Positions 7,897-16,553 of a stretch of 64,000 nt of DNA are shown here, in pieces. The notes under the pieces are model-generated. The model was not told the origin of the DNA. It worked only from the letters and a program-made list of their open reading frames with translations, and did not search any database. Position 1 is the stretch's first letter. Each line of letters opens with the position of its first letter. The position numbers and the translations under genes are program-made. The stretch comes from Polynucleobacter sp. UK-Mo-2m-Kol15 (lineage in GTDB: Bacteria > Pseudomonadota > Gammaproteobacteria > Burkholderiales > Burkholderiaceae): positions 1,967,927 through 2,031,926 of the forward strand of contig NZ_JACVQC010000001.1 of assembly GCF_018881505.1 (NCBI RefSeq). Direction: 5' to 3'.

Positions 7897-7920
7897 AAGC
7901 CTCGCTCTGCGGGGCTTTTT
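7897..7920 (+). terminator. rho-independent terminator after the Bug gene
   Basis: AAGCC (7897-7901) pairs with GGCTT (7913-7917), and CGC pairs with GCG inside, over a TCT loop. A run of five T follows. It belongs to the tRNA-Lys relic but is placed to end transcription of the Bug gene at 6868-7836. Confidence 0.8.
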
Positions 7921-7950
7921 ACTGTCCAAAATCTATGAGATCATAGAACG

Positions 7951-9357
7951 ATGCCTAGCAAACTCTACGAATCATTTCTTAAAAAGAATCCAAGCCCTCA
8001 AGAGCGGTTTAGCTTAGGAAAAACGATTCGCAAAGAGGTTAATCGTTCCTCAATTGGGCAATTTACTGAAGTGAGTAAACGCCAAGACCCAATTGAGATT
8101 CTGCTTGCTCAAGCTAAAACCAGAATTCCTGAGTACGTCCCAATTCGCCACGCTCGAATGGCGGCCGACCCCTTTGCGTTTTTTAGAGGCGGCGCCGCAA
8201 CCATGGCACATGACTTAGCCAGACTCCCAAGCCCTTCCATTCAAGTTCAATTATGTGGAGATATGCACGTAAGCAACTTTGGATTCTTTTCCACAACAGA
8301 ACATCAATTAGTCTTTGGAATTAATGATTTTGATGAAACTCTTCCTGGAAATTTTGACTGGGATTTAAAGCGGCTGACTGCTAGTGCGATGATTGCTTCA
8401 AAGTTGCTTGGTCAAGATCAAGCTTATGGAGAGGATATTGTGCGAAATATTTCCAGGGCATACAGAAATAATCTTCACCAATATGCTTCTGTACCCTATA
8501 TTGATCTCAAGCGCATGTATATTGATGAGAAATCGCTAAAAAGTATTGCTGCAAAAAATGCAAATGCGGCAAGTCAAGCATATTTAAAGAGTTTATTAGA
8601 TAAAGCTCGAAAAAATATTGGCCATGGCATGCTTGGAAAATTAACAGAATTAAGTGATGAGGGAATTCGACTTATTGATAACCCCCCACTCATAGAACAT
8701 CCTCAATTCTCGCCTCATGGAAGAAAAATTACCGAGCTCAATGATGAAGGAATAAATTCCTATATTCAGTCTTTAGCACCAGATCGCAGAAATTTATTAG
8801 CACGCTATAAATGGATTGATTGGGCCAGAAAGGTTGTCGGGGTTGGCAGTGTAGGCACTGGTTGCTGGGTAATGTACTTTGAGGGGCTCGATGCAAATGA
8901 CCCGCTTTTCCTTCAAACCAAACAGGCACAAAAATCAGTTCTAGCTGACTTTTTTCCAGATACGCAATTTAAGTCAGAAGGAGAGCGTGTCGTTCATGGG
9001 CAATGCTTAATACAAGGGGCACCGGATCTCTTTCTCGGTTTTGGCAAAACAGCAGAAACAGATTTTTATGTAAGGCAGCTACGCGATATGAAGGGTGGAA
9101 TTTCAGTTGGGGGAGACGGCATCAACACCAAAGTATTCCCTGATTTTGCAAAACTCTTTGGATGGGCATTAGCCAACGCCCATGCCCGCTCAGGAGATCC
9201 TGCTGTTCTAGCTGGCTACTGTGGAAAAAGTGAAGTCCTAGATGATGCTCTCGTCAAGTTTTCAATTACTTACAGCAAACAAAATGAGGCTGACTACGCC
9301 ACATTTTTAAAGGCGATTAAATCAGGCAAAGTCTCTTGTGCTACCGAGAATTTCTAA
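7951..9357 (+). CDS. DUF2252 family protein
   Basis: This 468-aa cytoplasmic protein matches the DUF2252 family: an N-terminal RIPEYVPIRHARMAADPFAFFRGGAATMAHDLA block, then LCGDMHVSNFGFF, then INDFDETLPGNFDWDLKRL. The GDxHxxNFG and NDFD blocks resemble the catalytic and metal-binding loops of aminoglycoside phosphotransferase-like kinases, so a phosphotransferase role is plausible, but no substrate is known for the family. It follows the terminator at 7897-7920 and precedes the FAD oxidoreductase by 78 bp in the same direction. There is no signal peptide. Confidence 0.88.
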   Translation: MPSKLYESFLKKNPSPQERFSLGKTIRKEVNRSSIGQFTEVSKRQDPIEILLAQAKTRIPEYVPIRHARMAADPFAFFRGGAATMAHDLARLPSPSIQVQLCGDMHVSNFGFFSTTEHQLVFGINDFDETLPGNFDWDLKRLTASAMIASKLLGQDQAYGEDIVRNISRAYRNNLHQYASVPYIDLKRMYIDEKSLKSIAAKNANAASQAYLKSLLDKARKNIGHGMLGKLTELSDEGIRLIDNPPLIEHPQFSPHGRKITELNDEGINSYIQSLAPDRRNLLARYKWIDWARKVVGVGSVGTGCWVMYFEGLDANDPLFLQTKQAQKSVLADFFPDTQFKSEGERVVHGQCLIQGAPDLFLGFGKTAETDFYVRQLRDMKGGISVGGDGINTKVFPDFAKLFGWALANAHARSGDPAVLAGYCGKSEVLDDALVKFSITYSKQNEADYATFLKAIKSGKVSCATENF

Positions 9358-9435
9358 GATCAAGCACACACTCAAGCGCATACTCATCCCACACCCGTTT
9401 TAGTAGCTTACTAAATAACAGAGCCAAGGATTTTC

Positions 9436-10536
9436 ATGACTAACCCCATTGAAATGCGAAAGATTATTCCGCCTGCATTTGAACAAACCAATTTGGGTGA
9501 AAAAATTCTATGCTATCGCCCCATGAAGCATGGGATGCCTAATTTAAGTATCGAACAAATGGGTAGCAAGGTGATTGCACATAACTATGGGCATGGTGGG
9601 AGTGGCTGGACTCTAGGGCCAGGGTCAGCAAAGTACGTTAATTCTTTACTGATTGATTCGGCACTAGGAAACGCCTTAACCGATAAGTCAGCTCCTATTG
9701 CCATTATTGGCGCAGGCTTAGTCGGGCTCTTTACCGCCTATGATTTAGTGAAACGCGGTTATCGCAATATCACCATTTATGCTGAAAAGTTGGACGCCCT
9801 AGCTTCCCATTACGCCGGCGGTCTATTAGCTCCAGTCTCCATGGATAACGATCACGAGATGCAGGCCGTTATCGATCAAATCGGGATTGATGCCTATCGC
9901 TTTTATGATGATGTCGCCAGAAATAAAAACAGTGATTTCAAACAAGGTGCCCGCTTAGTCCCTAGCTACTTCAATAGCCGAGAAGATTCTGGTCTAGAGG
10001 CCTATGTAGGTAAAGTCATGAATCCAGCCAAAGAGGTGATGCTCGATTTTGGTAATGGTACGACTCGTAAGATGGTAGTTTACGACGATGGTATTTTTAT
10101 GAACACAGCGCTACTCATGGCCGAATTACATGATTTCATAAATGTACACCACATCAACATCGTTTTAGGAAAAATTCATGCCTTTGATGAATTAGAGCAA
10201 AAGTTCATTTTTAACTGCAGCGGACTGGGTGCAGCAGAATTAACTAAAGATAAAGCCCTAGTTCCAGTTCAAGGCCATTTGATCATGCTGAAAAACCAAA
10301 TCCCTGAAAATATGAACTATATGATCTTGGTTTATTTCGGCGAGGGGGTGACGGAATCCGGTCAAAAGGTAAAACGCTCTTTTTACATTTTTCCTAAGCA
10401 CTTGCCAGACTCAGCACCCCAAGATATTGGAGTCATCGGCGGCACCTTTATTGAGGGCGGCAATCCTGATAAACCTAATCTCAGGGAATATGATTCAATC
10501 ATTGATGAAGCCAATGCATTTTTTGGAATTAAATGA
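9436..10536 (+). CDS. circularly permuted D-amino-acid-oxidase-like FAD protein
   Basis: In ordinary D-amino-acid oxidases the FAD-binding GxGxxG strand opens the protein and the sequence RP..P.I.LE...VIHNYGHGGYG lies near the C terminus. Here the order is reversed. CYRPMKHGMPNLSIE (with Arg28 at the place of the carboxylate-binding Arg) and VIAHNYGHGGSGWTLGPGSA come first, at residues 26-65. IAIIGAGLVGLFTAYDL follows at 88-104, then AGGLLAPVSM, NCSGLGA, VPVQGHLIML and GVIGGTFIEGGN to the end. The final residues stop just where a standard oxidase would continue into the relocated piece. This is direct evidence of circular permutation. The substrate is probably a D-amino acid or similar amine, but this is not certain. 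Confidence 0.85.
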   Translation: MTNPIEMRKIIPPAFEQTNLGEKILCYRPMKHGMPNLSIEQMGSKVIAHNYGHGGSGWTLGPGSAKYVNSLLIDSALGNALTDKSAPIAIIGAGLVGLFTAYDLVKRGYRNITIYAEKLDALASHYAGGLLAPVSMDNDHEMQAVIDQIGIDAYRFYDDVARNKNSDFKQGARLVPSYFNSREDSGLEAYVGKVMNPAKEVMLDFGNGTTRKMVVYDDGIFMNTALLMAELHDFINVHHINIVLGKIHAFDELEQKFIFNCSGLGAAELTKDKALVPVQGHLIMLKNQIPENMNYMILVYFGEGVTESGQKVKRSFYIFPKHLPDSAPQDIGVIGGTFIEGGNPDKPNLREYDSIIDEANAFFGIK

Positions 10537-10620
10537 AATGGTTTAAGCGGGATATCAGTATGAATTTCGCAATACTGCAGTATTTTTTCTGTGCTGAATT
10601 GAGAATGTTGGAGTTAAAAC

Positions 10621-10700
10621 AGCGCTTTTAACCCGTTGTAGTAAGTTTGAAAATGAGTTTCGGTGACGCCAAATCTCGCAGAACCGCTAATACCCACTAA
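10621..10700 (+). other. highly degenerate tRNA-Lys-like relic with T-loop insertion
   Basis: CTTTTAACCCGTTG, then GTAAGTTTGAA, an insertion of about 22 bases resembling that at 3278-3298, and TCTCGCAGAACC can be aligned with the fragment at 3246-3315. The acceptor end and terminator are almost lost. It is the most decayed member of the + strand set. Confidence 0.45.
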
Positions 10701-10811
10701 AAAGAAAGGTGATCTGACTTTAACTGCTGTCTATCTAGATCCGCGGCCAAAGAGAGATCGCCCCAGTAAATATTTGACGAGATTTAAAGAGGCAATTCAT
10801 CTAACTAGAAA

Positions 10812-11501
10812 TTAATCTATATATTTCAAGCCAGCTTTTTCAAGTGCTTCACGCATTTTGTACATGTCTAGACCCAATACTCCTGATGCCAATTTAGCAC
10901 GTTTTTCAGTCTCTAAATTTTCACGGAGCTCTGCTGCCTCAGCTACTTGCAAAGCAATACTTGCAGGCACAACAACTACACCATCAGCATCAGCAAGTAT
11001 TACGTCACCGGGATTAACCATAGCACCAGCACAGATGATTGGGATATTGACTGAGCCAATAGTGGCCTTCACAGTACCCTTTGCAGAAATATCCTTACTG
11101 AAAACTGGAAAGTTCATTTTCTCGAGCTCTTCAACATCTCTGGTGCCACCATCAATCACCAAACCCTTAGCTCCGCGAGCCTTAAAAGAGGTAGCTAATA
11201 AATCCCCAAAAAATCCATCTACATTTTCTGTGGTTACCGCCGCAACAACCACGTCACCCGGTTGAATCTGCTCTGCAGCCACATGAAACATCCAGTTATC
11301 ACCCGGTTGCAATAAAACAGTTACTGCGGGACCGCAGAAATGGGCGCCTTTATATATTGGTCGAATATAGGTTTTCATTAAACCAGTCCGATCCATAGCC
11401 TCATGTACTGTAGCTACACCAAACTTAGATAGTTTCTCAATAACTGCTTTATCGGCTCTCGTGATATTTCTTTTTACGATACCCAAATTATTCATACCCA
11501 T
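10812..11501 (-). CDS. ligK: 4-carboxy-4-hydroxy-2-oxoadipate aldolase (LigK/RraA family)
   Basis: The enzyme cleaves 4-carboxy-4-hydroxy-2-oxoadipate to pyruvate and oxaloacetate, the last step of protocatechuate 4,5-cleavage and gallate breakdown; family members also decarboxylate oxaloacetate. It is 229 aa and in the class II metal-dependent aldolase fold shared with RraA. The signature [26 protein letters not shown] holds the conserved Asp and Arg around the active site. The start at 11501 has AGAGGG from the end of ligJ as ribosome site, with only three bases between the genes, so translation is probably coupled. It is the last gene of the five-gene operon divergent from the LysR gene. 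Confidence 0.92.
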   Translation of the reverse strand: MGMNNLGIVKRNITRADKAVIEKLSKFGVATVHEAMDRTGLMKTYIRPIYKGAHFCGPAVTVLLQPGDNWMFHVAAEQIQPGDVVVAAVTTENVDGFFGDLLATSFKARGAKGLVIDGGTRDVEELEKMNFPVFSKDISAKGTVKATIGSVNIPIICAGAMVNPGDVILADADGVVVVPASIALQVAEAAELRENLETEKRAKLASGVLGLDMYKMREALEKAGLKYID

Positions 11502-11504
11502 CTT

Positions 11505-12533
11505 TTACAGCCCTCTTGCATTCAGTTGTTGATCTAGTCTGGTAAATAATCCTCGTGCATTGCCCTCATAAATCTTCTGACGATCAGACTCTGAGAGCTG
11601 CACCGAATTTTCTATATAGCGCTTTGTGTCGTCAAAATAAAAACCCGTTTCTGGATCGATACCTCGAACTGCCCCTATCATTTCTGAAGCAAACAAGATG
11701 TTATCCACAGGAATTACTTTTGTTAATAAATCAATTCCCGGCTGGTGATAGACGCAAGTATCAAAATAAATATTTTTAAGCAGATGCTCGCTCAACAGAG
11801 GCTTTTTCAACTCTTGCGCCAAACCACGAAAGCGACCCCAATGATATGGAACCGCACCGCCACCGTGCGGAATTAGAAATTTGAGATCTGGAAATTCTTT
11901 AAATAAATCCGAAGTAAGGCACTGCATAAAAGCAGTCGTATCCGCATTTAAATAATGCGCTCCCGTTGTATGAAAACACGTATTGCAACTTGTGCTCACA
12001 TGAATCATGGCCGGCACTTGGTATTCAACCATTTTTTCGTAAATCGGAAACCAATAGGGATCTGACAAAGGCGGCTCTTGCCAGTGACCACCAGAGGGGT
12101 CGGGATTGAGATTAATACCAGCAAAGCCATATTCTTTAATACATTTTTCCATCTCCGGAAGTGACGACTTTGGATCTACACCTGGAGATTGTGGAAGCAT
12201 TGCAGCACCAACAAATTGATCCGGAAATAACTGAGAAATTCGGTAACAAAGTTCATTACAAATCGAGCCCCATGTAGCCGAGGTATTAAAATCACCAATG
12301 TGGTGAGCCATAAAGCTAGCACGAGGTGAGAATATAGTTAGATCAATACCCCGTTCCTGCATCTTAGCTAACTGATTGACCTCAATCGACTCTCGAAGCT
12401 CATCATCACTGATCTTGAGATCCGAAACTTTAGGGCTCAAACTTGGCGTATTTAAGTTTGCAATTTGCTTGTTACGCCACTCTTCTAAAGCTTTTGGAGC
12501 AGTCGTGTAATGGCCATGGCAATCAATAATCAT
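11505..12533 (-). CDS. ligJ: 4-oxalomesaconate hydratase (LigJ-type amidohydrolase)
   Basis: This 342-aa amidohydrolase-fold enzyme hydrates 4-oxalomesaconate to the substrate of LigK. The metal-binding DCHGHYTT is at the N terminus, and HVSTSCNTCFHTTGAHYLNADTTAF and FLIPHGGGAVPYHWGR carry the later His ligands, as in LigJ of Sphingobium and related decarboxylases. Together with the adjoining aldolase it can finish the meta-cleavage route, but no ring-cleavage dioxygenase or earlier enzyme is in the window. Those steps must be encoded elsewhere, or the cell takes up a pathway intermediate through the receptors encoded upstream. Confidence 0.92.
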   Translation of the reverse strand: MIIDCHGHYTTAPKALEEWRNKQIANLNTPSLSPKVSDLKISDDELRESIEVNQLAKMQERGIDLTIFSPRASFMAHHIGDFNTSATWGSICNELCYRISQLFPDQFVGAAMLPQSPGVDPKSSLPEMEKCIKEYGFAGINLNPDPSGGHWQEPPLSDPYWFPIYEKMVEYQVPAMIHVSTSCNTCFHTTGAHYLNADTTAFMQCLTSDLFKEFPDLKFLIPHGGGAVPYHWGRFRGLAQELKKPLLSEHLLKNIYFDTCVYHQPGIDLLTKVIPVDNILFASEMIGAVRGIDPETGFYFDDTKRYIENSVQLSESDRQKIYEGNARGLFTRLDQQLNARGL

Positions 12534-12562
12534 CGGTTTATCTTTTCTAAATTCACCACTAT

Positions 12563-13357
12563 TTACTTGGCTACGCCACGCAAACCTGATCTACTAATGA
12601 TCGCAGCAAGCTGTCCAGAGGCCTGCATAGATCGAATAAACTGGTCTAACTCGGGCTTTACATTAGGGCGATCAATCGGTACACCTAAGGCCATACTTTC
12701 ATAACCGATAACTTCTGGCATCACCTTAGACCCTGGAGTCTGGTCAGAGAGCTCAAAGAGGATGCCTTTATTACTAGAAAAAGCATCGATCTTTCCGGAG
12801 ATAAGCTGCTCAATCGTTTCTTTGGTAGAAGCCATCTTCACCAACTTAGCCTTATTCAGAAGCTCTGCCACCTCGCGTTCAGAACTACTACCCACACTAA
12901 CGCCAATCTTTATATTGGCGTTATTTAATTCAGCAATATTTTTAACATTACTTTTTGGTGAAAGTAAGAATCCTTTTTCCAATCTAATAACCGGCTCAGA
13001 AAATTGAATAAATTTTGCTCTTGCCGCAGTAGCATTGGTAAATACCATATCAACCTTGCCAGCTTTGATGGCATCCATAACATCGGCATTTTTGCCATAA
13101 ACAATCGGCTTGTAAGACAAATCCATCGAAGCAGATAATTCCTTTCCAAGTCCAAATCCAATGCCTCGGTTATCCGTTAAATTGCCATCAGCCAGATAAG
13201 AGGTTGGTGAGCCCTGGTATAAGCCCATACGAAGAGCACCGGTAGGGGCAACATCATTTTTTATACCCATTGCACATGCAGCAAGAAGACTTGCTGCAAA
13301 AAATCCCACAATCAAACCTCTGCTAAGGCTTGAGAGCCTACGAATAGTCTTAAACAT
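12563..13357 (-). CDS. amino-acid-type ABC solute-binding lipoprotein
   Basis: This 264-aa SBP_bac_3 family receptor has a leader ending LLAAC, a lipobox that would anchor it to a membrane. The two-lobe pattern is clear: GALRMGLYQGSPTSYLAD, then FGLGKELSASMDL, KVDMVFTNATAARAKFIQFSEPVI and IKIGVSVGSSSEREVAELL. Such proteins usually feed polar amino acids or small acids to an ABC permease, but no permease or ATPase gene is present. It lies 20 bp behind one Bug gene and 29 bp before ligJ. This suggests binding of a substrate related to the OMA pathway, or a sensing role. Confidence 0.88.
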   Translation of the reverse strand: MFKTIRRLSSLSRGLIVGFFAASLLAACAMGIKNDVAPTGALRMGLYQGSPTSYLADGNLTDNRGIGFGLGKELSASMDLSYKPIVYGKNADVMDAIKAGKVDMVFTNATAARAKFIQFSEPVIRLEKGFLLSPKSNVKNIAELNNANIKIGVSVGSSSEREVAELLNKAKLVKMASTKETIEQLISGKIDAFSSNKGILFELSDQTPGSKVMPEVIGYESMALGVPIDRPNVKPELDQFIRSMQASGQLAAIISRSGLRGVAK

Positions 13358-13377
13358 ATTGCCTCTTTTTAATTGAT

Positions 13378-14340
13378 TTAGTCAGGTTGAATATTTGCTT
13401 CGCGCACCATTTTTTCATAGCGCCTAGATTCAAATTTAATTAAATTACCCAGCTGATTTTTTGGTCCTGGCGTCACTTCGCCGCCAGCTGAACTCAGTCG
13501 CTCGATCATCTCCTTACTAGCTAATGATTTTTCTACTGCGGCATATAACTTGTTGACTATCGCTGTAGGGGTTTTAGCGGGCGCTATTAAGCCATACCAA
13601 ACAAATGCCTCAAACCCAGGAAATCCACTTTCTGCAATTGTCGGCACTTCTGGAAATAATGATGAGCGCTTTGGGCTCATCACTGCCAATATCTTTAACT
13701 TACCAGCCTTCACTTGAGGAGCAATCTCTAGCATATTGGTTGCTACTAGATCGATTTGCCCCCCAATTAAATCGGTAATTGCTGCAGACCCCCCTTTGTA
13801 CGGCACGTGCTTTAAGGAAATGCCGGCAGCCTGCTCAAAAAATTTCACTGCCATATGTGGAGTTGCCCCATTACCAGGCGAGCCAAAAGTAATGTCATCT
13901 GGCCTGGATTTTGCAGCCTTAATTAAATCACTGATATTCGCGTACTTACTATTGATCGTAGTTGCCAACACAACTGGGACATTGCCTACCAGGGCAATTG
14001 GCGTTATATCCGATTCAGGATCAAACGGCTGAGGCTTATAAAGTGACTTGTTTGCGGCTAAGGCATTTGCAGCCAACATCAAGGTATATCCATCGGATGG
14101 GCTATCAATCAATAATTTAGTAGCAATATTAGTTCCTCCGCCGGGTTTATTCTCCACAACGATAGGTTGCCCAAGAATCTCAGACATACTTTTGCCTAGC
14201 GCTCTTGCAATTAAGTCTACCGCGCCCCCGGGCGCATAACCTACGATTACTTTAATTGGCTTGGTTGGAAACTCTTGCGCATACGAATTAAAACTGAGCA
14301 ATAAGCCAAGCACAATCAGCATTCTTTTAACTGCGTCCAT
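13378..14340 (-). CDS. Bug/TctC-family receptor in the lig operon
   Basis: This 320-aa receptor has a signal peptide cut after YAQ (about residue 22) and the ligand loop IVGYAPGGAVDLIARALG. Later segments are KHVPYKGGSAAITDLIGGQIDLV and KLKILAVMSPKRSSLFPEVPT. AGGAGA lies seven bases before the ATG. It is the second gene of the operon, 54 bp behind another Bug gene; the two are clearly different in sequence, so they probably bind different ligands. An aromatic or tricarboxylic acid connected with oxalomesaconate is the best guess from context. Confidence 0.95.
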   Translation of the reverse strand: MDAVKRMLIVLGLLLSFNSYAQEFPTKPIKVIVGYAPGGAVDLIARALGKSMSEILGQPIVVENKPGGGTNIATKLLIDSPSDGYTLMLAANALAANKSLYKPQPFDPESDITPIALVGNVPVVLATTINSKYANISDLIKAAKSRPDDITFGSPGNGATPHMAVKFFEQAAGISLKHVPYKGGSAAITDLIGGQIDLVATNMLEIAPQVKAGKLKILAVMSPKRSSLFPEVPTIAESGFPGFEAFVWYGLIAPAKTPTAIVNKLYAAVEKSLASKEMIERLSSAGGEVTPGPKNQLGNLIKFESRRYEKMVREANIQPD

Positions 14341-14394
14341 TTTTTATCTCCTAAATATATTTATTCACCCACTAAGCTCATGTGGTGAGAGAAC

Positions 14395-15381
14395 TTATTC
14401 CGACTTAATGCCCGCTTTAATTACAACCGCGCGCCAACGTTTGATTTCACTCTGAATCAGCTGCTCAAAACTCTCAGGCGTAGTAGGCGCTGCAATTGCA
14501 CCCTCAGATCTCAGGCGAGTACTTACATCTTGAGCAGAAAGACTCTTATTTACCACTTGATTTAGCTTTTGAGTAATAGCTGCCGGTGTGCCTGCTGGAG
14601 CCACTAGACCATACCACTGATCGGCTTCAAACCCATTTAAACCCTTGACGCCAGACTCCGACAAAGTAGGAACATCAGGTAAGGAATCCATGCGCTTCAA
14701 GCTGGAAACACCCAGCGCTTTTAATTTTCCACTCTTAACCATTGGTATGATTGCAGGGGCTCCAGTAAAGACCATCTGAATTTGTCCTGCTACCGTATCC
14801 ATTACTGCAGGCGCCGTTCCACGATAAGGCACATGAACAATAAATGTCTGAGTATTCATCTTAAAATACTCCATCGCCAAGTGTGCTGCACTGCCATTTC
14901 CACCCGAGCCATAATTAACCTTCCCAGGATTTGCCTTCAAAAAGGCGACAAGCTCTGGAATATTCTTTACTGGCATCGAAGCATTAACGGCCAATACATT
15001 AGGTACCTTTGCTACCAAGGCTACCGGCGCAAAAGATTTGATGGGATCGTAAGGTAATTGAGGGTAGACGGATGGTGCGACCGCTAGAGTACCCACATGC
15101 CCCATTAAAAGAGTATATCCATCTGGAGTAGCCTTAGCGACTCTATCGGCACCAATAGTTCCACCTGCCCCCGGCACGTTTTCAACGACGACTGCAACCC
15201 CAGTAGATTCTGTGATTTTTTGACCAACTGCTCTAGCCAAAATATCAGGGCTCCCCCCTGGGGTGAAGGGCACAATAATCCGTATTGGCTTATTAGGATA
15301 GGTATCGTCTGCCATGGCAATTGGCATCATTGGAAATGCCAATGCAAGCAGAATAACAAAATGTTTAGTAAGGGCGATCAT
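14395..15381 (-). CDS. Bug/TctC-family receptor, first gene of the lig operon
   Basis: An upstream ATG at 15450 would add 23 residues before the leader. The ATG at 15379-15381 is preferred because it begins a compact signal peptide (MIALTKHFVILLALAFPMMP, cut after AMA) and has AAAGGGG upstream. The mature part shows IVPFTPGGSPDILARAVG, YGSGGNGSAAHLAMEYF and IVHVPYRGTAPAVMDTVAGQI. It reads away from the LysR gene at 15533, whose product probably controls this operon in response to the substrate. Confidence 0.94.
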   Translation of the reverse strand: MIALTKHFVILLALAFPMMPIAMADDTYPNKPIRIIVPFTPGGSPDILARAVGQKITESTGVAVVVENVPGAGGTIGADRVAKATPDGYTLLMGHVGTLAVAPSVYPQLPYDPIKSFAPVALVAKVPNVLAVNASMPVKNIPELVAFLKANPGKVNYGSGGNGSAAHLAMEYFKMNTQTFIVHVPYRGTAPAVMDTVAGQIQMVFTGAPAIIPMVKSGKLKALGVSSLKRMDSLPDVPTLSESGVKGLNGFEADQWYGLVAPAGTPAAITQKLNQVVNKSLSAQDVSTRLRSEGAIAAPTTPESFEQLIQSEIKRWRAVVIKAGIKSE

Positions 15382-15532
15382 TAATCCAACCCCTTTATTG
15401 CCGATACGGCGCCACATAAATCCCCCATTAAAGTAAGCAAGACCATTCATTAAACCATTCTAGATACAGGCCCTATAGATTACCAATACAATTAATAGCC
15501 CCACCGATACCAATTTTTGCATCACTTTATCC

Positions 15533-16501
15533 ATGACGCTAAATAAATCTATAAACACCCCTACAAAAGACGGCATCGCATTGCCAGATTGGTATCTGCG
15601 GACGCGTCTTAAAATGAGGCAAATCCTCCTTTTAGTGGCCCTAGATGATCATCGCAATATTCATAAAGCAGCATCGCATGTAGGAATGACCCAGCCAGCT
15701 GCCACAAGATTGCTAAGTGATTTGGAGCGACTTTTAAAAATTAACTTGTTTGAGCGAAATACTAGAGGCGTATCTCCAAACGGCTATGGTCAAAGCCTCA
15801 TTAGACATTGCCGCATGATCCTAACCACACTTGATCATGCGCGCGATGAAATTAATGCGATTTCCTCGGGGACGACTGGGAGAACTGCAATCGGCACACT
15901 ACAGGTTGCTGCCCCAATGCTGGTTCCCAGAGGAATACTTCGATTTAAAAAGAGTCACCCCAATCACACTCTACTTGTTCGGGATGGCACAACTTCTACT
16001 TTACTTCCAGCGCTTTGGCGTGGGGAGCTTGATCTACTTGTAGGAAGAGCATCAAATAATCTTGCGGGAGAAGGCCTTAAATTCGAAGCCCTTTATGAGG
16101 AGCCAATGAGTATTGTTGCCAAAAAAGATCATCGGCTCACCAAACGCAAATACATTAAACTCTCCACTCTTGCAAAAGAAGAATGGATTGTTCCGACACC
16201 AGATTCAATTTATCGCAAGCGCTTAGATGAAGCATTTAGAAAAAGTGGTGCCAATCCACCAAGCGTTGTTGTAGAGTCTATATCGATACTGACCAATATG
16301 CTGCTAATAAAAGAAAGTGATATGTTGGCAGTCATGCCCAGCAGAGTAGCAAAGCATTATGCCAATCTAGATGAGTTAGCAATACTTTCGGTAAAGCCGC
16401 CAACACCATCGGGGCCAGTGGGGATAATATCGGTACCCGGAAGACCCTTAACCCCTGCCGCAACTGACTTTATTCAAGCCTTACGAGAATCTGTCAATTA
16501 A
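15533..16501 (+). CDS. LysR-type transcriptional regulator
   Basis: The 322-aa protein has the N-terminal LysR winged helix at about residues 25-85: RQILLLVALDDHRNIHKAASHVGMTQPAATRLLSDLERLL, then LFERNTRGVSPNGYG. The remainder is a periplasmic-binding-like effector domain. The form of the DNA-binding domain and the effector domain resemble GbpR-type regulators of sugar and acid catabolism. The gene is divergent from the Bug, Bug, SBP, ligJ, ligK operon with 151 bp between the chosen starts, the standard arrangement for LysR control. The inducer is probably the transported acid or a pathway intermediate (inference). Confidence 0.93.
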   Translation: MTLNKSINTPTKDGIALPDWYLRTRLKMRQILLLVALDDHRNIHKAASHVGMTQPAATRLLSDLERLLKINLFERNTRGVSPNGYGQSLIRHCRMILTTLDHARDEINAISSGTTGRTAIGTLQVAAPMLVPRGILRFKKSHPNHTLLVRDGTTSTLLPALWRGELDLLVGRASNNLAGEGLKFEALYEEPMSIVAKKDHRLTKRKYIKLSTLAKEEWIVPTPDSIYRKRLDEAFRKSGANPPSVVVESISILTNMLLIKESDMLAVMPSRVAKHYANLDELAILSVKPPTPSGPVGIISVPGRPLTPAATDFIQALRESVN

Positions 16502-16553
16502 GATTAATTGTTGATACCTATCTGATCATTAATAGACCCCTTTAGGAAAATCT

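Noticed and set aside
10651..10815. Plus-strand frame ending VYLDPRPKRDRPSKYLTRFKE then AIHLTRN
   Set aside because: It is open for about 50 codons but has no good start or ribosome site, runs out of a tRNA relic and overlaps the end of ligK; more probably chance.
10858..11265. 135-aa plus-strand frame opposite ligK
   Set aside because: Its Ala/Thr/Ser-rich sequence mirrors the complementary strand of a conserved enzyme.
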